From JAHEEL01 sp964195545 (GTDB lineage: Bacteria > Actinomycetota > Acidimicrobiia > Spongiisociales > UBA5794): a stretch of DNA of 36,142 nucleotides. This document shows, piece by piece, positions 15,830-24,489 of this stretch; within the stretch, counting starts at the first letter, position 1; each line of letters starts with the position of its first letter. Location of the stretch: contig CAXMQQ010000047.1 in the NCBI GenBank assembly GCA_964195545.1, forward strand, positions 1 to 36,142, read 5' to 3'. The notes under the pieces were generated by a model. The model saw only the letters and a list, made by a program, of their open reading frames with translations. It was not told the origin of the DNA and ran no database searches. A program made the translations under genes and the position numbers.

Positions 15830-16737
15830 GACGTGTCCTTTTCGAGTTGGTCGAGCGCTGAACGGAGCATCCGATCGGTTTCATGGTGCCACGGAATCCA
15901 CTGAATGCGCGGATCCCGACGGAAGTAGGTTCTCTGGCGTTTCGCGAGAGATGCGGTCGCGGCGATCGCATCGTCTCGGGCCGAAGCCACATCGAGATCT
16001 CCTGCAATCACCGGGAGAAGCTCTCGGTAGCCAACGGCCTGTCTGGCCGTGCGCCCCAGGGTGGGTGCGAGGGCCGCAATCTCTTCGACGAGACCAGCCT
16101 CCAACATCGCGTCGAACCGCTCCTCGATTCGCTGCCCGATCCCGGGTCCCGGGTCGAGGCCGACCGCCGTGAACGTCCTCAGCGGCTGGTAGGTCCGCAC
16201 GGCCTGCGCCTCAACCGAAGCAGCGCGCGATGTCGGCGTGGCTCCCGTGAGCCGCGCGATTTCGACGGCACGGAGCACGCGACGCGGGTTCGCCATGTCC
16301 ACAACGTCAGACGCCACCGGATCGGCCGCGATGAGTTCTGCTCTCAGGTCATCGGCGTCCACCGATTCGAGCTCGGCGCGCAGATCTGCATCAGTCGGCG
16401 GGAACTTCAGGGGATCGACGAGAGATCGGAAATGCAGGCCGGAGCCGCCTGCGATCACGACCGACCCACCCGACGATTCGATTCGGTCGAGGATTGTGGT
16501 CCCGGCTGCCTGGAACTCCGCCACTGTGTACTCGTCAGCCGGATCCGCAATGTCGACGAGGTGGTATCCGAATCGGTCCCTGATAGACGGGTCCGGCTTC
16601 GCCGTCCCGATGTCCATTCCACGAAACACCTGCATGGAGTCGACCGAGAGGATCTCGGCCCCGACGCGGTCGGCGATCGCCTCGGCGATCTCGGACTTCC
16701 CGGCTGCGGTTGGGCCGAGTACGGCGATGACGCTCAG
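15817..16737 (-). CDS. miaA: tRNA dimethylallyltransferase, probable CTG start
   Basis: A 306-residue enzyme that adds an isopentenyl group to A37 of tRNAs reading UNN codons. The P-loop GPTAAGKS (8-15) and the SVDSMQVFRGMDIGTAKPD motif are both needed. No ATG, GTG or TTG exists in frame before the P-loop; the first ATG (16635) would remove it. The CTG at 16737 gives a normal N-terminus (SVIAVLGPTAAGKSE), has GAGGGG eight bases upstream, and forms CTGA with the miaB stop, like the ATGA overlaps elsewhere here. MiaB, encoded directly upstream, then methylthiolates the same base, so the pair acts in one pathway. Confidence 0.93.
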   Translation of the reverse strand: MSVIAVLGPTAAGKSEIAEAIADRVGAEILSVDSMQVFRGMDIGTAKPDPSIRDRFGYHLVDIADPADEYTVAEFQAAGTTILDRIESSGGSVVIAGGSGLHFRSLVDPLKFPPTDADLRAELESVDADDLRAELIAADPVASDVVDMANPRRVLRAVEIARLTGATPTSRAASVEAQAVRTYQPLRTFTAVGLDPGPGIGQRIEERFDAMLEAGLVEEIAALAPTLGRTARQAVGYRELLPVIAGDLDVASARDDAIAATASLAKRQRTYFRRDPRIQWIPWHHETDRMLRSALDQLEKDTSWSS

Positions 16738-18119
16738 ACCAGTGTCCCCTCGAGATAGTGCGGTGCGGCTCGTGTAACTTCGAGGTCTAGGAATCGTCCT
16801 GGCTCATAGACCCCAGTGACGTGGACGATCCGGTTGCCTTCGCTTCGAGTGGTAGCGACCTCCGGAATCCTTCGAGAGGGACCCTCGGTGAGGACTCTCT
16901 CGATCATTCCGACCCGCGCCTGGTTCCGTTCGTAGGTGATGGCGTTCTGCATCTCGACGAGGCGATCGAAGCGTTCCTGGACGACCGCCGGTGGTACGTG
17001 GTTCGGCATGTCTGCTGCGGGGGTGCCGGGGCGAGGCGAGAATTGGAACATGAAGGCGCTGTCGAAGCGAGCCTCTTCCACAGCGACGAGCGTTCTAGCG
17101 AAGTCATCTTCGTTCTCTCCGGGGAAGCCGACGATGATGTCCGTGGAGACGCTGAGGTCCGGGACCAGACGACGAGCCATCGCGAGCTTTTCGAGGAACC
17201 GCTTCGCTGTGTAGCCCCGATGCATCGACGACAGGATTCGGTCGCTTCCCGACTGGAGCGGAAGATGGAGTTGGGCTGCGACTGCTGCTGTCTCCGCCAT
17301 CGCTCGAGCGACGTCTTCCTGGATGTCCTTCGGGTGCGGACTCGTGTATCGGATCCGACCGATCCCCTCGACCTCACCGGCCCGTCGAAGAAGGTCAGCG
17401 AAAAGCGGCTGGCGTCCGTTGAGATCTAGGTCACGCCCGTAGGAATTGACGTTCTGGCCGAGGAGCGTGACCTCGACAACCCCTTCTTCGGCCAGGCGCT
17501 GGATCTCAAGGATGACGTCTCCGGGCCGCCGACTGATCTCGGGTCCGCGCACAACGGGCACGATGCAGAACGTGCAGCTGTTGTTGCACCCGGTTGTGAT
17601 CTTCACCCAGGCCGAGTGCTCGGATTCGCGTCGCGTGGGGAGGAACGACGGTGCGTCGTTGGGGCTGCTGGACTCCTCCCAGATCTCGGTGACCGGACCC
17701 CATTCGTCGACCCGGTCGAGCAGATCCACGACACGGTGGATATTGTGGGTTCCGAAGACCACGTCAACCCACGGTGCCCTCTTGCGCACGATCTCCTTGT
17801 CCTTCTGGGCAGTGCATCCCCCGATTGCGATGCGCATGCCGGGGTTCTTCTGCTTGTCGGCCTTGAGTGCCCCGAGATAGCCGTAGAGGCGCTGGTCGGC
17901 GTTCTCACGGATTGTGCACGTGTTCAGGACGACGACGTCGGCCTCGGCAGCCTCGCCGGTGCGGGTCATCCCGTCGGCTTCGAGAAGTCCTGCGATCCGC
18001 TCGGAATCGTGTTCGTTCATCTGACATCCGAACGTGCGGATGAAGTAGGAGGCACCGGTGCGCCGCGGTTCACGCGACTCGCGCACAACCGGTACCCCGA
18101 GGATCGCTGTGGTGCTCAT
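16734..18119 (-). CDS. miaB: tRNA-2-methylthio-N6-dimethylallyladenosine synthase
   Basis: A 461-residue radical-SAM methylthiotransferase that converts i6A37 to ms2i6A37 in tRNA. The N-terminal MTTase domain has C32 (FGCQMNEHDSE), C68 (LNTCTIREN) and C102 (GGCTAQK), ligands of the auxiliary cluster. The radical-SAM cluster is C178/C182/C185 in GCNNSCTFCIVP, and a C-terminal TRAM-like region follows. The gene lies 22 bases after rny and overlaps miaA, whose product makes its substrate. It is full length with all key cysteines. Confidence 0.96.
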   Translation of the reverse strand: MSTTAILGVPVVRESREPRRTGASYFIRTFGCQMNEHDSERIAGLLEADGMTRTGEAAEADVVVLNTCTIRENADQRLYGYLGALKADKQKNPGMRIAIGGCTAQKDKEIVRKRAPWVDVVFGTHNIHRVVDLLDRVDEWGPVTEIWEESSSPNDAPSFLPTRRESEHSAWVKITTGCNNSCTFCIVPVVRGPEISRRPGDVILEIQRLAEEGVVEVTLLGQNVNSYGRDLDLNGRQPLFADLLRRAGEVEGIGRIRYTSPHPKDIQEDVARAMAETAAVAAQLHLPLQSGSDRILSSMHRGYTAKRFLEKLAMARRLVPDLSVSTDIIVGFPGENEDDFARTLVAVEEARFDSAFMFQFSPRPGTPAADMPNHVPPAVVQERFDRLVEMQNAITYERNQARVGMIERVLTEGPSRRIPEVATTRSEGNRIVHVTGVYEPGRFLDLEVTRAAPHYLEGTLV

Positions 18120-18141
18120 ATTCGCCCCGAGCCTCGACCCA

Positions 18142-19668
18142 TCAACGCGCGTAGTCCCGTGCCCGGTACTCCCGGATCACGGTGACTTCGATCTGGCCCG
18201 GGTACTGCAGATCCTCTTCGAGCTTTCGAGCGATCCGGCGGGCAAGGTCGCCTGCCTGCAGATCATCCACGTCACCAGGATCGACCACGACCCGGATCTC
18301 GCGGCCCGCCTGTAGGGCAAACACCTTCGCGACACCGGAGAATCCACCGGCAATCTCCTCGAGACGTTCAAGACGGCGAACGTACGCTTCAAGCGCCTCG
18401 CGCCTCGCCCCCGGCCGCGCAGCCGAGACCGCATCCGCAGCCTGCACGAGGATCGCCGTGAGCGTCCTGGGTTCGACCTCGTTGTGATGCGCCTCGATAG
18501 CGTGGACGATGCCGGGTTCTTCGCCGAAACGGCGTGCAATCTCGGCTCCGAGCAGTGCATGTGACCCACCGACCTCGTGCGACACGGCCTTGCCGATGTC
18601 GTGGAGAAAGGCGGCTCGTTTCGCTTCCTTCTCGTCGATTCCCAACTCTGCAGCAAGCATTCCTGCGATGTGCGCCGACTCGACAAGGTGGCTCAACACG
18701 TTCTGGCCGTAGCTCGTGCGGTAGTGCAGTCGGCCGAGGAGCGTGATGAGTTCGGGGTGCATCTTCGTGAGCCCGACCTCGAGCAGCGCCCACTCTCCTG
18801 CATCGCGAATCGACTGTTCGACGTCCTGGCGCGACTTCTCGTACGCCTCCTCGATCGATGACGGATGGATTCGACCGCCCTCGACGAGTCGCTCGAGAGC
18901 GCGCCGCGCTACTTCGCGCCGGACCGGGTCGAACGTGGACACCGACACAGCTTCCGGCGTGTCATCCACGATCAAGTTCACGCCTGCGACCGCTTCGAAC
19001 GTTCGGATGTTTCGACCGTCACGACCGATGATTCGGCCTTTCATGTCATCGGACGGCAGCGTCACGACCGACACGGTGGTCTCCGACACGACTTCGGCGG
19101 CGAGTCGTTGGATCACCGTACCGAGGATCCGTCGTGCCCTCCGCTCCGACTCTTCGCGCGCCTTCCCTTCCAGGTCACGGATGAGGGCCATGGCGTCACG
19201 TCTCGCCTCGGTCTCGACCTTCTCGAGAAGTTCGGACTTCGCCGCTTTCGAGTCGAAACCGGCGATCCGCTCGAGCGTTCCGCGAGCCTCTTCCTTGACG
19301 GCTTCTGCCTCACCGACGGCACTTTCCGCCGCGTGTTCGCGGGCGATCATGAGTTCCTCGCGCTGAGCAAGGTTCCCTGCCCGTTGTTCAAGCGTCGCTT
19401 CGCGCTGTGAGAGCCGGGACTCTTGCGACCCCATCTCCACGCGCCGGTGTTCGAGGGTCGCGTCCTCGCGGTCGCGGTACGTCTCTGCCTTGGACCGTGC
19501 CTCTTCCTCTGCTCGCGCAAGGATGCGCTGAGCATCGAGACGCGCCTCGGCCAGGGTCTCGTCGGGGGTCGGCTGGCGACTACCCCTCCGGGACAGGACG
19601 TAGCCCGCGACGAATGCAAGTCCGACGACAGCGACAACCAGGCCTGCTACGAGCCATTGCATCATCAT
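18142..19668 (-). CDS. rny: Ribonuclease Y
   Basis: A 508-residue membrane-anchored endoribonuclease that starts mRNA decay. There is one N-terminal transmembrane helix (about 4-25), then a long charged coiled coil (about 40-190). A KH RNA-binding domain follows (MKGRIIGRDGRNIRTFE), and then an HD domain (HIAGMLAAELG...AAFLHDIGKA, with HD catalytic pair). Three consecutive ATGs occur; the first, 19668, is taken, but GAGGA is better spaced for the second or third. It follows recA with a 223-base gap holding two hairpins, so it may have its own promoter. It is found together with RNase J in this window. Confidence 0.95.
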   Translation of the reverse strand: MMMQWLVAGLVVAVVGLAFVAGYVLSRRGSRQPTPDETLAEARLDAQRILARAEEEARSKAETYRDREDATLEHRRVEMGSQESRLSQREATLEQRAGNLAQREELMIAREHAAESAVGEAEAVKEEARGTLERIAGFDSKAAKSELLEKVETEARRDAMALIRDLEGKAREESERRARRILGTVIQRLAAEVVSETTVSVVTLPSDDMKGRIIGRDGRNIRTFEAVAGVNLIVDDTPEAVSVSTFDPVRREVARRALERLVEGGRIHPSSIEEAYEKSRQDVEQSIRDAGEWALLEVGLTKMHPELITLLGRLHYRTSYGQNVLSHLVESAHIAGMLAAELGIDEKEAKRAAFLHDIGKAVSHEVGGSHALLGAEIARRFGEEPGIVHAIEAHHNEVEPRTLTAILVQAADAVSAARPGARREALEAYVRRLERLEEIAGGFSGVAKVFALQAGREIRVVVDPGDVDDLQAGDLARRIARKLEEDLQYPGQIEVTVIREYRARDYAR

Positions 19669-19700
19669 GTCCTCAGTTTCCGCGGTCCGGAACGCAGCAT

Positions 19701-19720
19701 GCCGAGCCCGTGGGCTCGGC
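19701..19720 (-). terminator. Strong hairpin in the recA-rny gap
   Basis: GCCGAGCCC and GGGCTCGGC form nine pairs around a two-base centre (a four-base loop in practice). It lies 32 bases upstream of rny. There is no T-tract on the minus strand. It may attenuate recA read-through or be part of the rny leader; the sequence does not decide. Confidence 0.35.
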
Positions 19721-19745
19721 ACACACCGGGAACAGCGTCGAATAC

Positions 19746-19766
19746 CGGGGTCTAACCCCGTTTGTT
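19746..19766 (+). terminator. Short terminator-like hairpin in the recA-rny gap
   Basis: CGGGG-TCTAA-CCCCG followed by TTTGTT on the plus strand. No plus-strand gene precedes it, so a termination role would apply only to antisense transcripts. Otherwise it is a second structure in the rny leader. Confidence 0.25.
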
Positions 19767-19891
19767 CACTTCGCTCGCTGGTCTCCGTATCAACATCTAC
19801 GTTCCGGTCCGCTTTCGTATCAGTGTTTTGTGTGTGTCTGAGGTGATGCTACCGCACTTCGTCCTCGCGCGGAACGCGAAATCTCAGATAC

Positions 19892-20947
19892 CTACTCCGC
19901 GTTCTCCTCAGTGACGTCGGCCACCTCGACATCGACCTCTTCCTCGTCAACGATGAGGCCGACCGCGCGCAGGACCTGATCCTGGAGTTGAACAGAAAGT
20001 TCAGGGTTCTCACGCAGGAACTGCTTGGCCTTCTCCCGTCCTTGACCGAGCTGATCGCCATCGTACGTGTACCAGGCACCGGCCTTCCGGACGATCCCCT
20101 CTTCAACGGCGACGTCGAGCAGGCTGCCTTCACGCGAGATCCCTTCACCGAACATGATGTCGAACTCAGCGAGCCGGAACGGTGGAGCGACCTTGTTCTT
20201 CACAATCTTCGCGCGAACGCGGTTGCCGACATTGTCGGTCCCCACTTTGATCGCTTCGATGCGACGGATGTCGATCCGAACACTCGCGTAGAACTTGAGA
20301 GCCCGCCCACCGGGGGTCGTCTCAGGTGATCCAAACATCACACCGATCTTCTCGCGAAGCTGGTTGATGAAGACCACGGTGGTCTGTGAGCGGTTGATCG
20401 TGCCTGCGAGTTTGCGCAGCGCCTGAGACATCAGCCGGGCCTGGAGGCCGACGTGAGTGTCACCCATGTCTCCTTCGAGTTCCGCTCGAGGTACGAGCGC
20501 AGCGACCGAGTCGATGACGATCACGTCGAGCGCTCCGGACCGGATCAGCATGTCGGTGATCTCGAGCGCTTGCTCCCCCGTGTCGGGTTGTGAGATCAGT
20601 AGTTCATCGACGTCGACGCCAATCGCACGCGCGTAGACGGGGTCGAGTGCGTGCTCGGCATCGATGAATGCGGCGAGGCCGCCAGTGCGCTGCGCTTCTG
20701 CGACGACGTGGAGCGCAAGGGTCGTCTTGCCGGAGCTCTCGGGCCCATAAATCTCGACGATCCTGCCGCGCGGTACGCCGCCGATGCCGAGTGCAAGGTC
20801 GAGCGAGAGCGCGCCGGAGGAGATGGCATCGATCCTTCGGATCTCCTCGTCGCCCATTCTCATGATGGCCCCCTTGCCGAACTGGCGCTCGATCTGGGAC
20901 ATGGCCATCTCAATGTTCTTGTCGCGGTCGCCCTGTTTGACGGACAC
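19892..20947 (-). CDS. recA: RecA recombinase
   Basis: A 351-residue RecA with Walker A GPESSGKT (68-75), Walker B IVIDSVAALV, the L2 DNA-binding loop (VMFGSPETTPGGRALKFYASVR) and an acidic C-terminal tail (DEEEVDVEVADVTEENAE). It forms filaments on single-stranded DNA, drives strand exchange and triggers LexA cleavage. The GTG at 20947 is chosen for its AAGGAG seven bases upstream and the family-like N-terminus. A perfect SOS box (21051-21064) lies 104 bases upstream, so it is LexA-controlled. recX, commonly next to recA, is absent, and rny follows instead. Confidence 0.98.
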   Translation of the reverse strand: MSVKQGDRDKNIEMAMSQIERQFGKGAIMRMGDEEIRRIDAISSGALSLDLALGIGGVPRGRIVEIYGPESSGKTTLALHVVAEAQRTGGLAAFIDAEHALDPVYARAIGVDVDELLISQPDTGEQALEITDMLIRSGALDVIVIDSVAALVPRAELEGDMGDTHVGLQARLMSQALRKLAGTINRSQTTVVFINQLREKIGVMFGSPETTPGGRALKFYASVRIDIRRIEAIKVGTDNVGNRVRAKIVKNKVAPPFRLAEFDIMFGEGISREGSLLDVAVEEGIVRKAGAWYTYDGDQLGQGREKAKQFLRENPELSVQLQDQVLRAVGLIVDEEEVDVEVADVTEENAE

Positions 20948-21050
20948 GTTGTCTCCTTCTTTGACGTTCCCGTACCGTATCGGGCGCCTGTGACAGATTG
21001 CATGTCGTGAATCACAACAATGGTATTCCACGACCGGAAGTTAGGATAGG

Positions 21051-21064
21051 CGAACATGTGTTCG
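21051..21064. promoter_or_regulatory. SOS box (LexA operator) upstream of recA
   Basis: CGAAC-ATGT-GTTCG is a perfect LexA operator. On the minus strand it is followed at once by TATCCT, a plausible -10 element, so LexA would block the recA promoter. Confidence 0.9.
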
Positions 21065-21134
21065 ATGTCGAGGAATTCGTTGCGACGGCACGACGCCCAC
21101 CGGACAACGCTGCCGGTCAGAATGCCAGAAACGA

Positions 21135-21266
21135 CTAGAACCCCCCCCCAGGCTCCCCGGTCAACGGAACGTAGCTCGTAGCAGGGCCGTCGGCCCCAGG
21201 CTGGCTTCGGACGTACTCGATGATCAACTCCATCGCAGCCGCCCCGAACCCCGTCCCCTGATACCG
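21135..21266 (-). pseudogene. Fragment of a GNAT acetyltransferase
   Basis: Forty-three codons read RYQGTGFGAAAMELIIEYVR, then SQPGADGPATSYVPLTGEPG, then GGF and a stop. This matches the acetyl-CoA-binding motif (R-x-x-G-x-G) and following helix and strand of GNAT family acetyltransferases. The N-terminal half is missing. The stop falls where the family has an F-Y pair, right after a run of nine G (minus strand; plus bases 21141-21149), so mutation at or near the run ended the frame. It is a decayed remnant between thpR and recA. Confidence 0.6.
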
Positions 21267-21313
21267 TCGTTTGTGCCCACGACCACGCCAGGGGTGGTTC
21301 CAAGCACAAACGA
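21267..21313 (-). terminator. Stem-loop downstream of thpR
   Basis: TCGTTTGTGC (21267-21276) and GCACAAACGA (21304-21313) form a perfect 10-base stem enclosing a smaller ACCAC/GTGGT stem. It starts six bases after the thpR stop. There is no T-tract. It probably ends or protects the transcript of the ftsK-to-thpR series and separates it from recA. Confidence 0.45.
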
Positions 21314-21319
21314 TCCGAC

Positions 21320-21862
21320 TTAGAGGAGGACTTCGTCAACCGTTTCGTACCGCGCCCCGCCGCGTCCGAGGTGGCTCTGGTACAGCGTCACCCGGTCGAC
21401 CTCCATCTTCAACGGAAACGTCCCCACCTGCTCGACGATGCCCTCGACGTTGATCGGTGGCCGGATGCGCGCGAGCGTCAGGTGGGAATGGAACGGCCGG
21501 TCCTCCGACTCGAACCCCACGGAGATCGCCGCCTGCTCACAGATCTCGGCCACCTTGGCGAGCTCGTCGCTGCCCCTCCCGGTCCCGAGCCACATGACGG
21601 TCGCTCGGGACGGTTTCGGGAACGCTCCAAGGTCTGTGAAGCCGAGTGTGAACGGCTTGACGACGAGATGCTCGTCCAGGAACTCCAGGATCCGATCTCG
21701 CTGGGTGGCATCCGTTGAACCGAGGAAGCGGAGTGTCAGATGCCAGTTGTCCGGCGGCGTAGGCCGCCCCGGCAGTCGGATGACACGTTCCCCCAAAAAC
21801 GCGGCGAGACCGTGCCGAACCTCGTCGGTCAGAGCGACCGCGAGGAACAACCGATGGCTCAC
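21320..21862 (-). CDS. thpR: RNA 2',3'-cyclic phosphodiesterase (2'-5' RNA ligase family)
   Basis: A 180-residue 2H phosphoesterase. The two signature H-x-T-x motifs are present: H41-L-T-L and H127-L-T-L. Family members hydrolyse 2',3'-cyclic phosphate ends of RNA, and some ligate tRNA halves in vitro. The start overlaps the cinA stop in an ATGA, so it is the last gene of the ftsK-rimO-cinA series. In many actinobacteria thpR and cinA are neighbours, which supports the call. Confidence 0.93.
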   Translation of the reverse strand: MSHRLFLAVALTDEVRHGLAAFLGERVIRLPGRPTPPDNWHLTLRFLGSTDATQRDRILEFLDEHLVVKPFTLGFTDLGAFPKPSRATVMWLGTGRGSDELAKVAEICEQAAISVGFESEDRPFHSHLTLARIRPPINVEGIVEQVGTFPLKMEVDRVTLYQSHLGRGGARYETVDEVLL

Positions 21863-23103
21863 CGACTCCTCCAGTCGACCCCCTGGAGCGACATACGCAA
21901 CAGTTGGAGAGCGGCCGTCGACGCGAACGCGCGGACACGCTCTCGATCTCCGGGGAGTACCAGCGTACGGACGCGAGAACTCTCCGGAGTCACGACCGCC
22001 ACCACGACCGTGCCGACCGGCTTGTCCTGCGGATCGGGCCCTGCGGAACCCGTGACCGACACGACCACGTCGGCATCCAGTCGCTCACGAGCGCCCTCGG
22101 CCATCGCCACCGCCACCGGTTCGCTCACCACGCCGTGCTCCTCCATGAGAGCTCGCGAGACGTCGAGCAGGGATTCTTTGACTTCTGCCGCGTAAGAGAC
22201 GATGGAACCGCGAAATACCCGGCTTGCTCCGGGGACCGACGTGATTCGCCCGGCCACCAGACCACCGGTCGCCGACTCAGCCGTTCCGAGACTCCAACCG
22301 CGCTCTTCGAGCAAGCGGAGTACGACCACCTCGACGGTGTCATCATCGACGCCGAAGATCCGCTTGCCGAGACGTTGCCGAACCGTCGCCTCGATCGGAG
22401 CGATCAAGGCAGATGCCCTGTCGCGGGTCTCCGCCTTCGCCGTGATCCGTATCTTGATCTCACCTCCGGACGCGAGGAACGCGATCGTCGGATTCGTCGA
22501 CGCGTCGTAGAGGTCGCCGAGTCGTTCGCCGATCGCGGACTCGGACTCACCCCACGTCCGCAGGAGACGACTGATGACCGCACCGTCGTCGTCCCCACGG
22601 AGGAACGGGATGACGGAGTTCTCGAGCATCGGGATCATCTCGGCCGGAACGCCGGGCAGCGCGAAGACGCAGGTGTCGGCGATGCGGAGCCGGATTCCGG
22701 GGGCCGTGCCTTTGGGGTTCTCGATCAGCTCAGAGCCAGAGGGTCTCTCGGCCTGTTGGAGGTTCGACTCCGGCATGACCCGGCCGCTGCTTGTCCACCG
22801 CTCACGAAGCCGCTCAGCCTGGTCGGCGTCGAAGATCATCTCCACACCGGCTGATCGGACGATCGCCTCTCGCGTCAGGTCGTCCTTGGTGGGCCCGAGT
22901 CCCCCGGTGATGATCAAGGCGTCCGACCGGGAACACGCAGCGTCGATAGCAGCAGCAATGCGTGACTCGTTGTCGCCGACGACGGTCTGTTGGAAGTGAT
23001 CAAACCCAGCGTCGGCGAGTCGCTCACCGATCCGGGTCGCGTTGGAGTTCACGATCTGGCCGAGCAGCAACTCGGTTCCGACGGCGAGGATCTCGACGAT
23101 CAT
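21859..23103 (-). CDS. cinA: CinA-like competence/damage protein (nicotinamide-nucleotide amidase)
   Basis: A 414-residue two-domain protein. The N-terminal MoCF-like domain (about 1-170) starts MIVEILAVGTELLLGQIVNSN and includes GGLGPTKDDLT. The C-terminal CinA domain (about 255-405) contains ESATGGLVAGRITSVPGAS and VSVTGSAGPDPQDKPVGTV. The C-terminal domain deamidates NMN in the pyridine-nucleotide salvage cycle; the N-terminal domain acts as an ADP-ribose pyrophosphatase in homologues. The ATG at 23103 overlaps the rimO stop as ATGA; a longer frame would run through the rimO coding region. It is full length. Confidence 0.95.
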   Translation of the reverse strand: MIVEILAVGTELLLGQIVNSNATRIGERLADAGFDHFQQTVVGDNESRIAAAIDAACSRSDALIITGGLGPTKDDLTREAIVRSAGVEMIFDADQAERLRERWTSSGRVMPESNLQQAERPSGSELIENPKGTAPGIRLRIADTCVFALPGVPAEMIPMLENSVIPFLRGDDDGAVISRLLRTWGESESAIGERLGDLYDASTNPTIAFLASGGEIKIRITAKAETRDRASALIAPIEATVRQRLGKRIFGVDDDTVEVVVLRLLEERGWSLGTAESATGGLVAGRITSVPGASRVFRGSIVSYAAEVKESLLDVSRALMEEHGVVSEPVAVAMAEGARERLDADVVVSVTGSAGPDPQDKPVGTVVVAVVTPESSRVRTLVLPGDRERVRAFASTAALQLLRMSLQGVDWRSR

Positions 23104-24425
23104 GCCGATCCCCGGACGATCGCGTCGAGGTCCGTTCCATAGCCTCCGGTGATCTTCACGGTGAGCCACTCTCCCGGTTCTCCGCGGTCGAGAAGGATCA
23201 CGCCATCGATCTCCGGCGCCTCCCGGTAGGAACGCGCCACCGGTCGACCATCCTCTACCTGATCGACGACGACGGTGAGCGTCCGGCCGATCTGGCCGAC
23301 GGAGCAAGCCGTTGTGATGTCGTCTTGAATGGCCTGAAGATGGCGGAGCCGGGCCTGCTTCTCCGAGTCCGGGATCTGGTTGTCCATGACGGCGGCCTCG
23401 GTCCCCTCCTCCGGCGAGTACGGGAAGAACCCGGCCCAGTCAAGTTGGGCGTCGTCGAGGAATGAGGCAAGCTCGTCGACGTCGTCGTCCGTCTCGCCGG
23501 GGAACCCGACAATGAACGACGATCGCGTCGCCGCATCCGGGGCCGCCGATCGAATCCGCTCGATGAGTTCCTGATGGCCATCCCCCGATCCGGGACGCTT
23601 CATTGCCCGAAGGAGTCGAGCCGAGGAATGCTGGAGGGAGAGGTCAAAGTAGTTCGCGACGATCGGGTTTCCTGCCCTCTCCTCGATCAACGCCGGTCGG
23701 ATCTCTCGCGGGTACAGGTAGTAGAGCCGCAGCCGCAGGAGCCCCTCGACGTCAGAGACACGACGAACCAACTCGACGATGTCGGGGGCATCGGTGTCCC
23801 GACCGTACGCCGCGAGATCCTGGGCAACAAGGCCGATCTCCCCGACGCCGGCTGCGGCCAGTTCGGCGATCTCGTCCCTGATATTCTCCGGGCCACGCGA
23901 GCGTTGCTTGCCCCGGAACTGCGGGATCGCGCAGAACGTGCAGAGCTTGTCGCATCCCTCCGCCACCTTCACATAGGCGTACGGCGTCGACGGCGTCGGG
24001 CGTCGGGTCTCGTACAGGATGTCCATGTGCGATCGTCGGGCGGATCCGATGGTGAGCGGCGTCCAGCGCCGGAGAGCATCGAGCCGATCGACGAGTTCGG
24101 AGTACCGATCCAGCCCAAGCACCGCATCGGCTTCGGGGAGCGCCTCGCTGAGTTCGGTTTCGTATCGCTGTGCCATGCAGCCGACCACCACGAGACTGGC
24201 GTCGTCCCGCTTGGCTCCGGCAAGGTCGAGGATCGTGTCGACCGACTCTTGGCGTGCGGGCTCGATGAAGCCGCACGTGTTCACCATCACCACGTCTGCG
24301 GACCCGGGAGTTGAGGCCTCGGTGTATCCGGCAGCCGTCAGCATCCCCGTGATCTTGTCGGAGTCAACCTGGTTCTTGGCACAGCCGAGCGTCGTCAGCC
24401 AGATCGTTGGAGCAGTCGGAGTCAT
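23100..24425 (-). CDS. rimO: Ribosomal protein S12 methylthiotransferase
   Basis: A 441-residue radical-SAM methylthiotransferase that modifies an aspartate of ribosomal protein S12. The auxiliary-cluster cysteines are C15 (TLGCAKNQVDSD), C51 (NTCGFI) and C83 (VGCMAQRY). The radical-SAM cluster is C158/C162/C165 (GCDKLCTFCAIP). It is told from MiaB by LGCAKN and CGFIEPA, which are RimO signatures. The start is taken at ATG 24425; GTG 24446 in the same frame is possible, and neither has a good ribosome site. cinA follows in an ATGA overlap. Confidence 0.95.
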   Translation of the reverse strand: MTPTAPTIWLTTLGCAKNQVDSDKITGMLTAAGYTEASTPGSADVVMVNTCGFIEPARQESVDTILDLAGAKRDDASLVVVGCMAQRYETELSEALPEADAVLGLDRYSELVDRLDALRRWTPLTIGSARRSHMDILYETRRPTPSTPYAYVKVAEGCDKLCTFCAIPQFRGKQRSRGPENIRDEIAELAAAGVGEIGLVAQDLAAYGRDTDAPDIVELVRRVSDVEGLLRLRLYYLYPREIRPALIEERAGNPIVANYFDLSLQHSSARLLRAMKRPGSGDGHQELIERIRSAAPDAATRSSFIVGFPGETDDDVDELASFLDDAQLDWAGFFPYSPEEGTEAAVMDNQIPDSEKQARLRHLQAIQDDITTACSVGQIGRTLTVVVDQVEDGRPVARSYREAPEIDGVILLDRGEPGEWLTVKITGGYGTDLDAIVRGSA

Positions 24426-24489
24426 CGACGCCAAGCGTACCGTCACAGCGGTGTTGGAGGTCGAGCCTTGTCCGTGGTTGGCACAGCGA

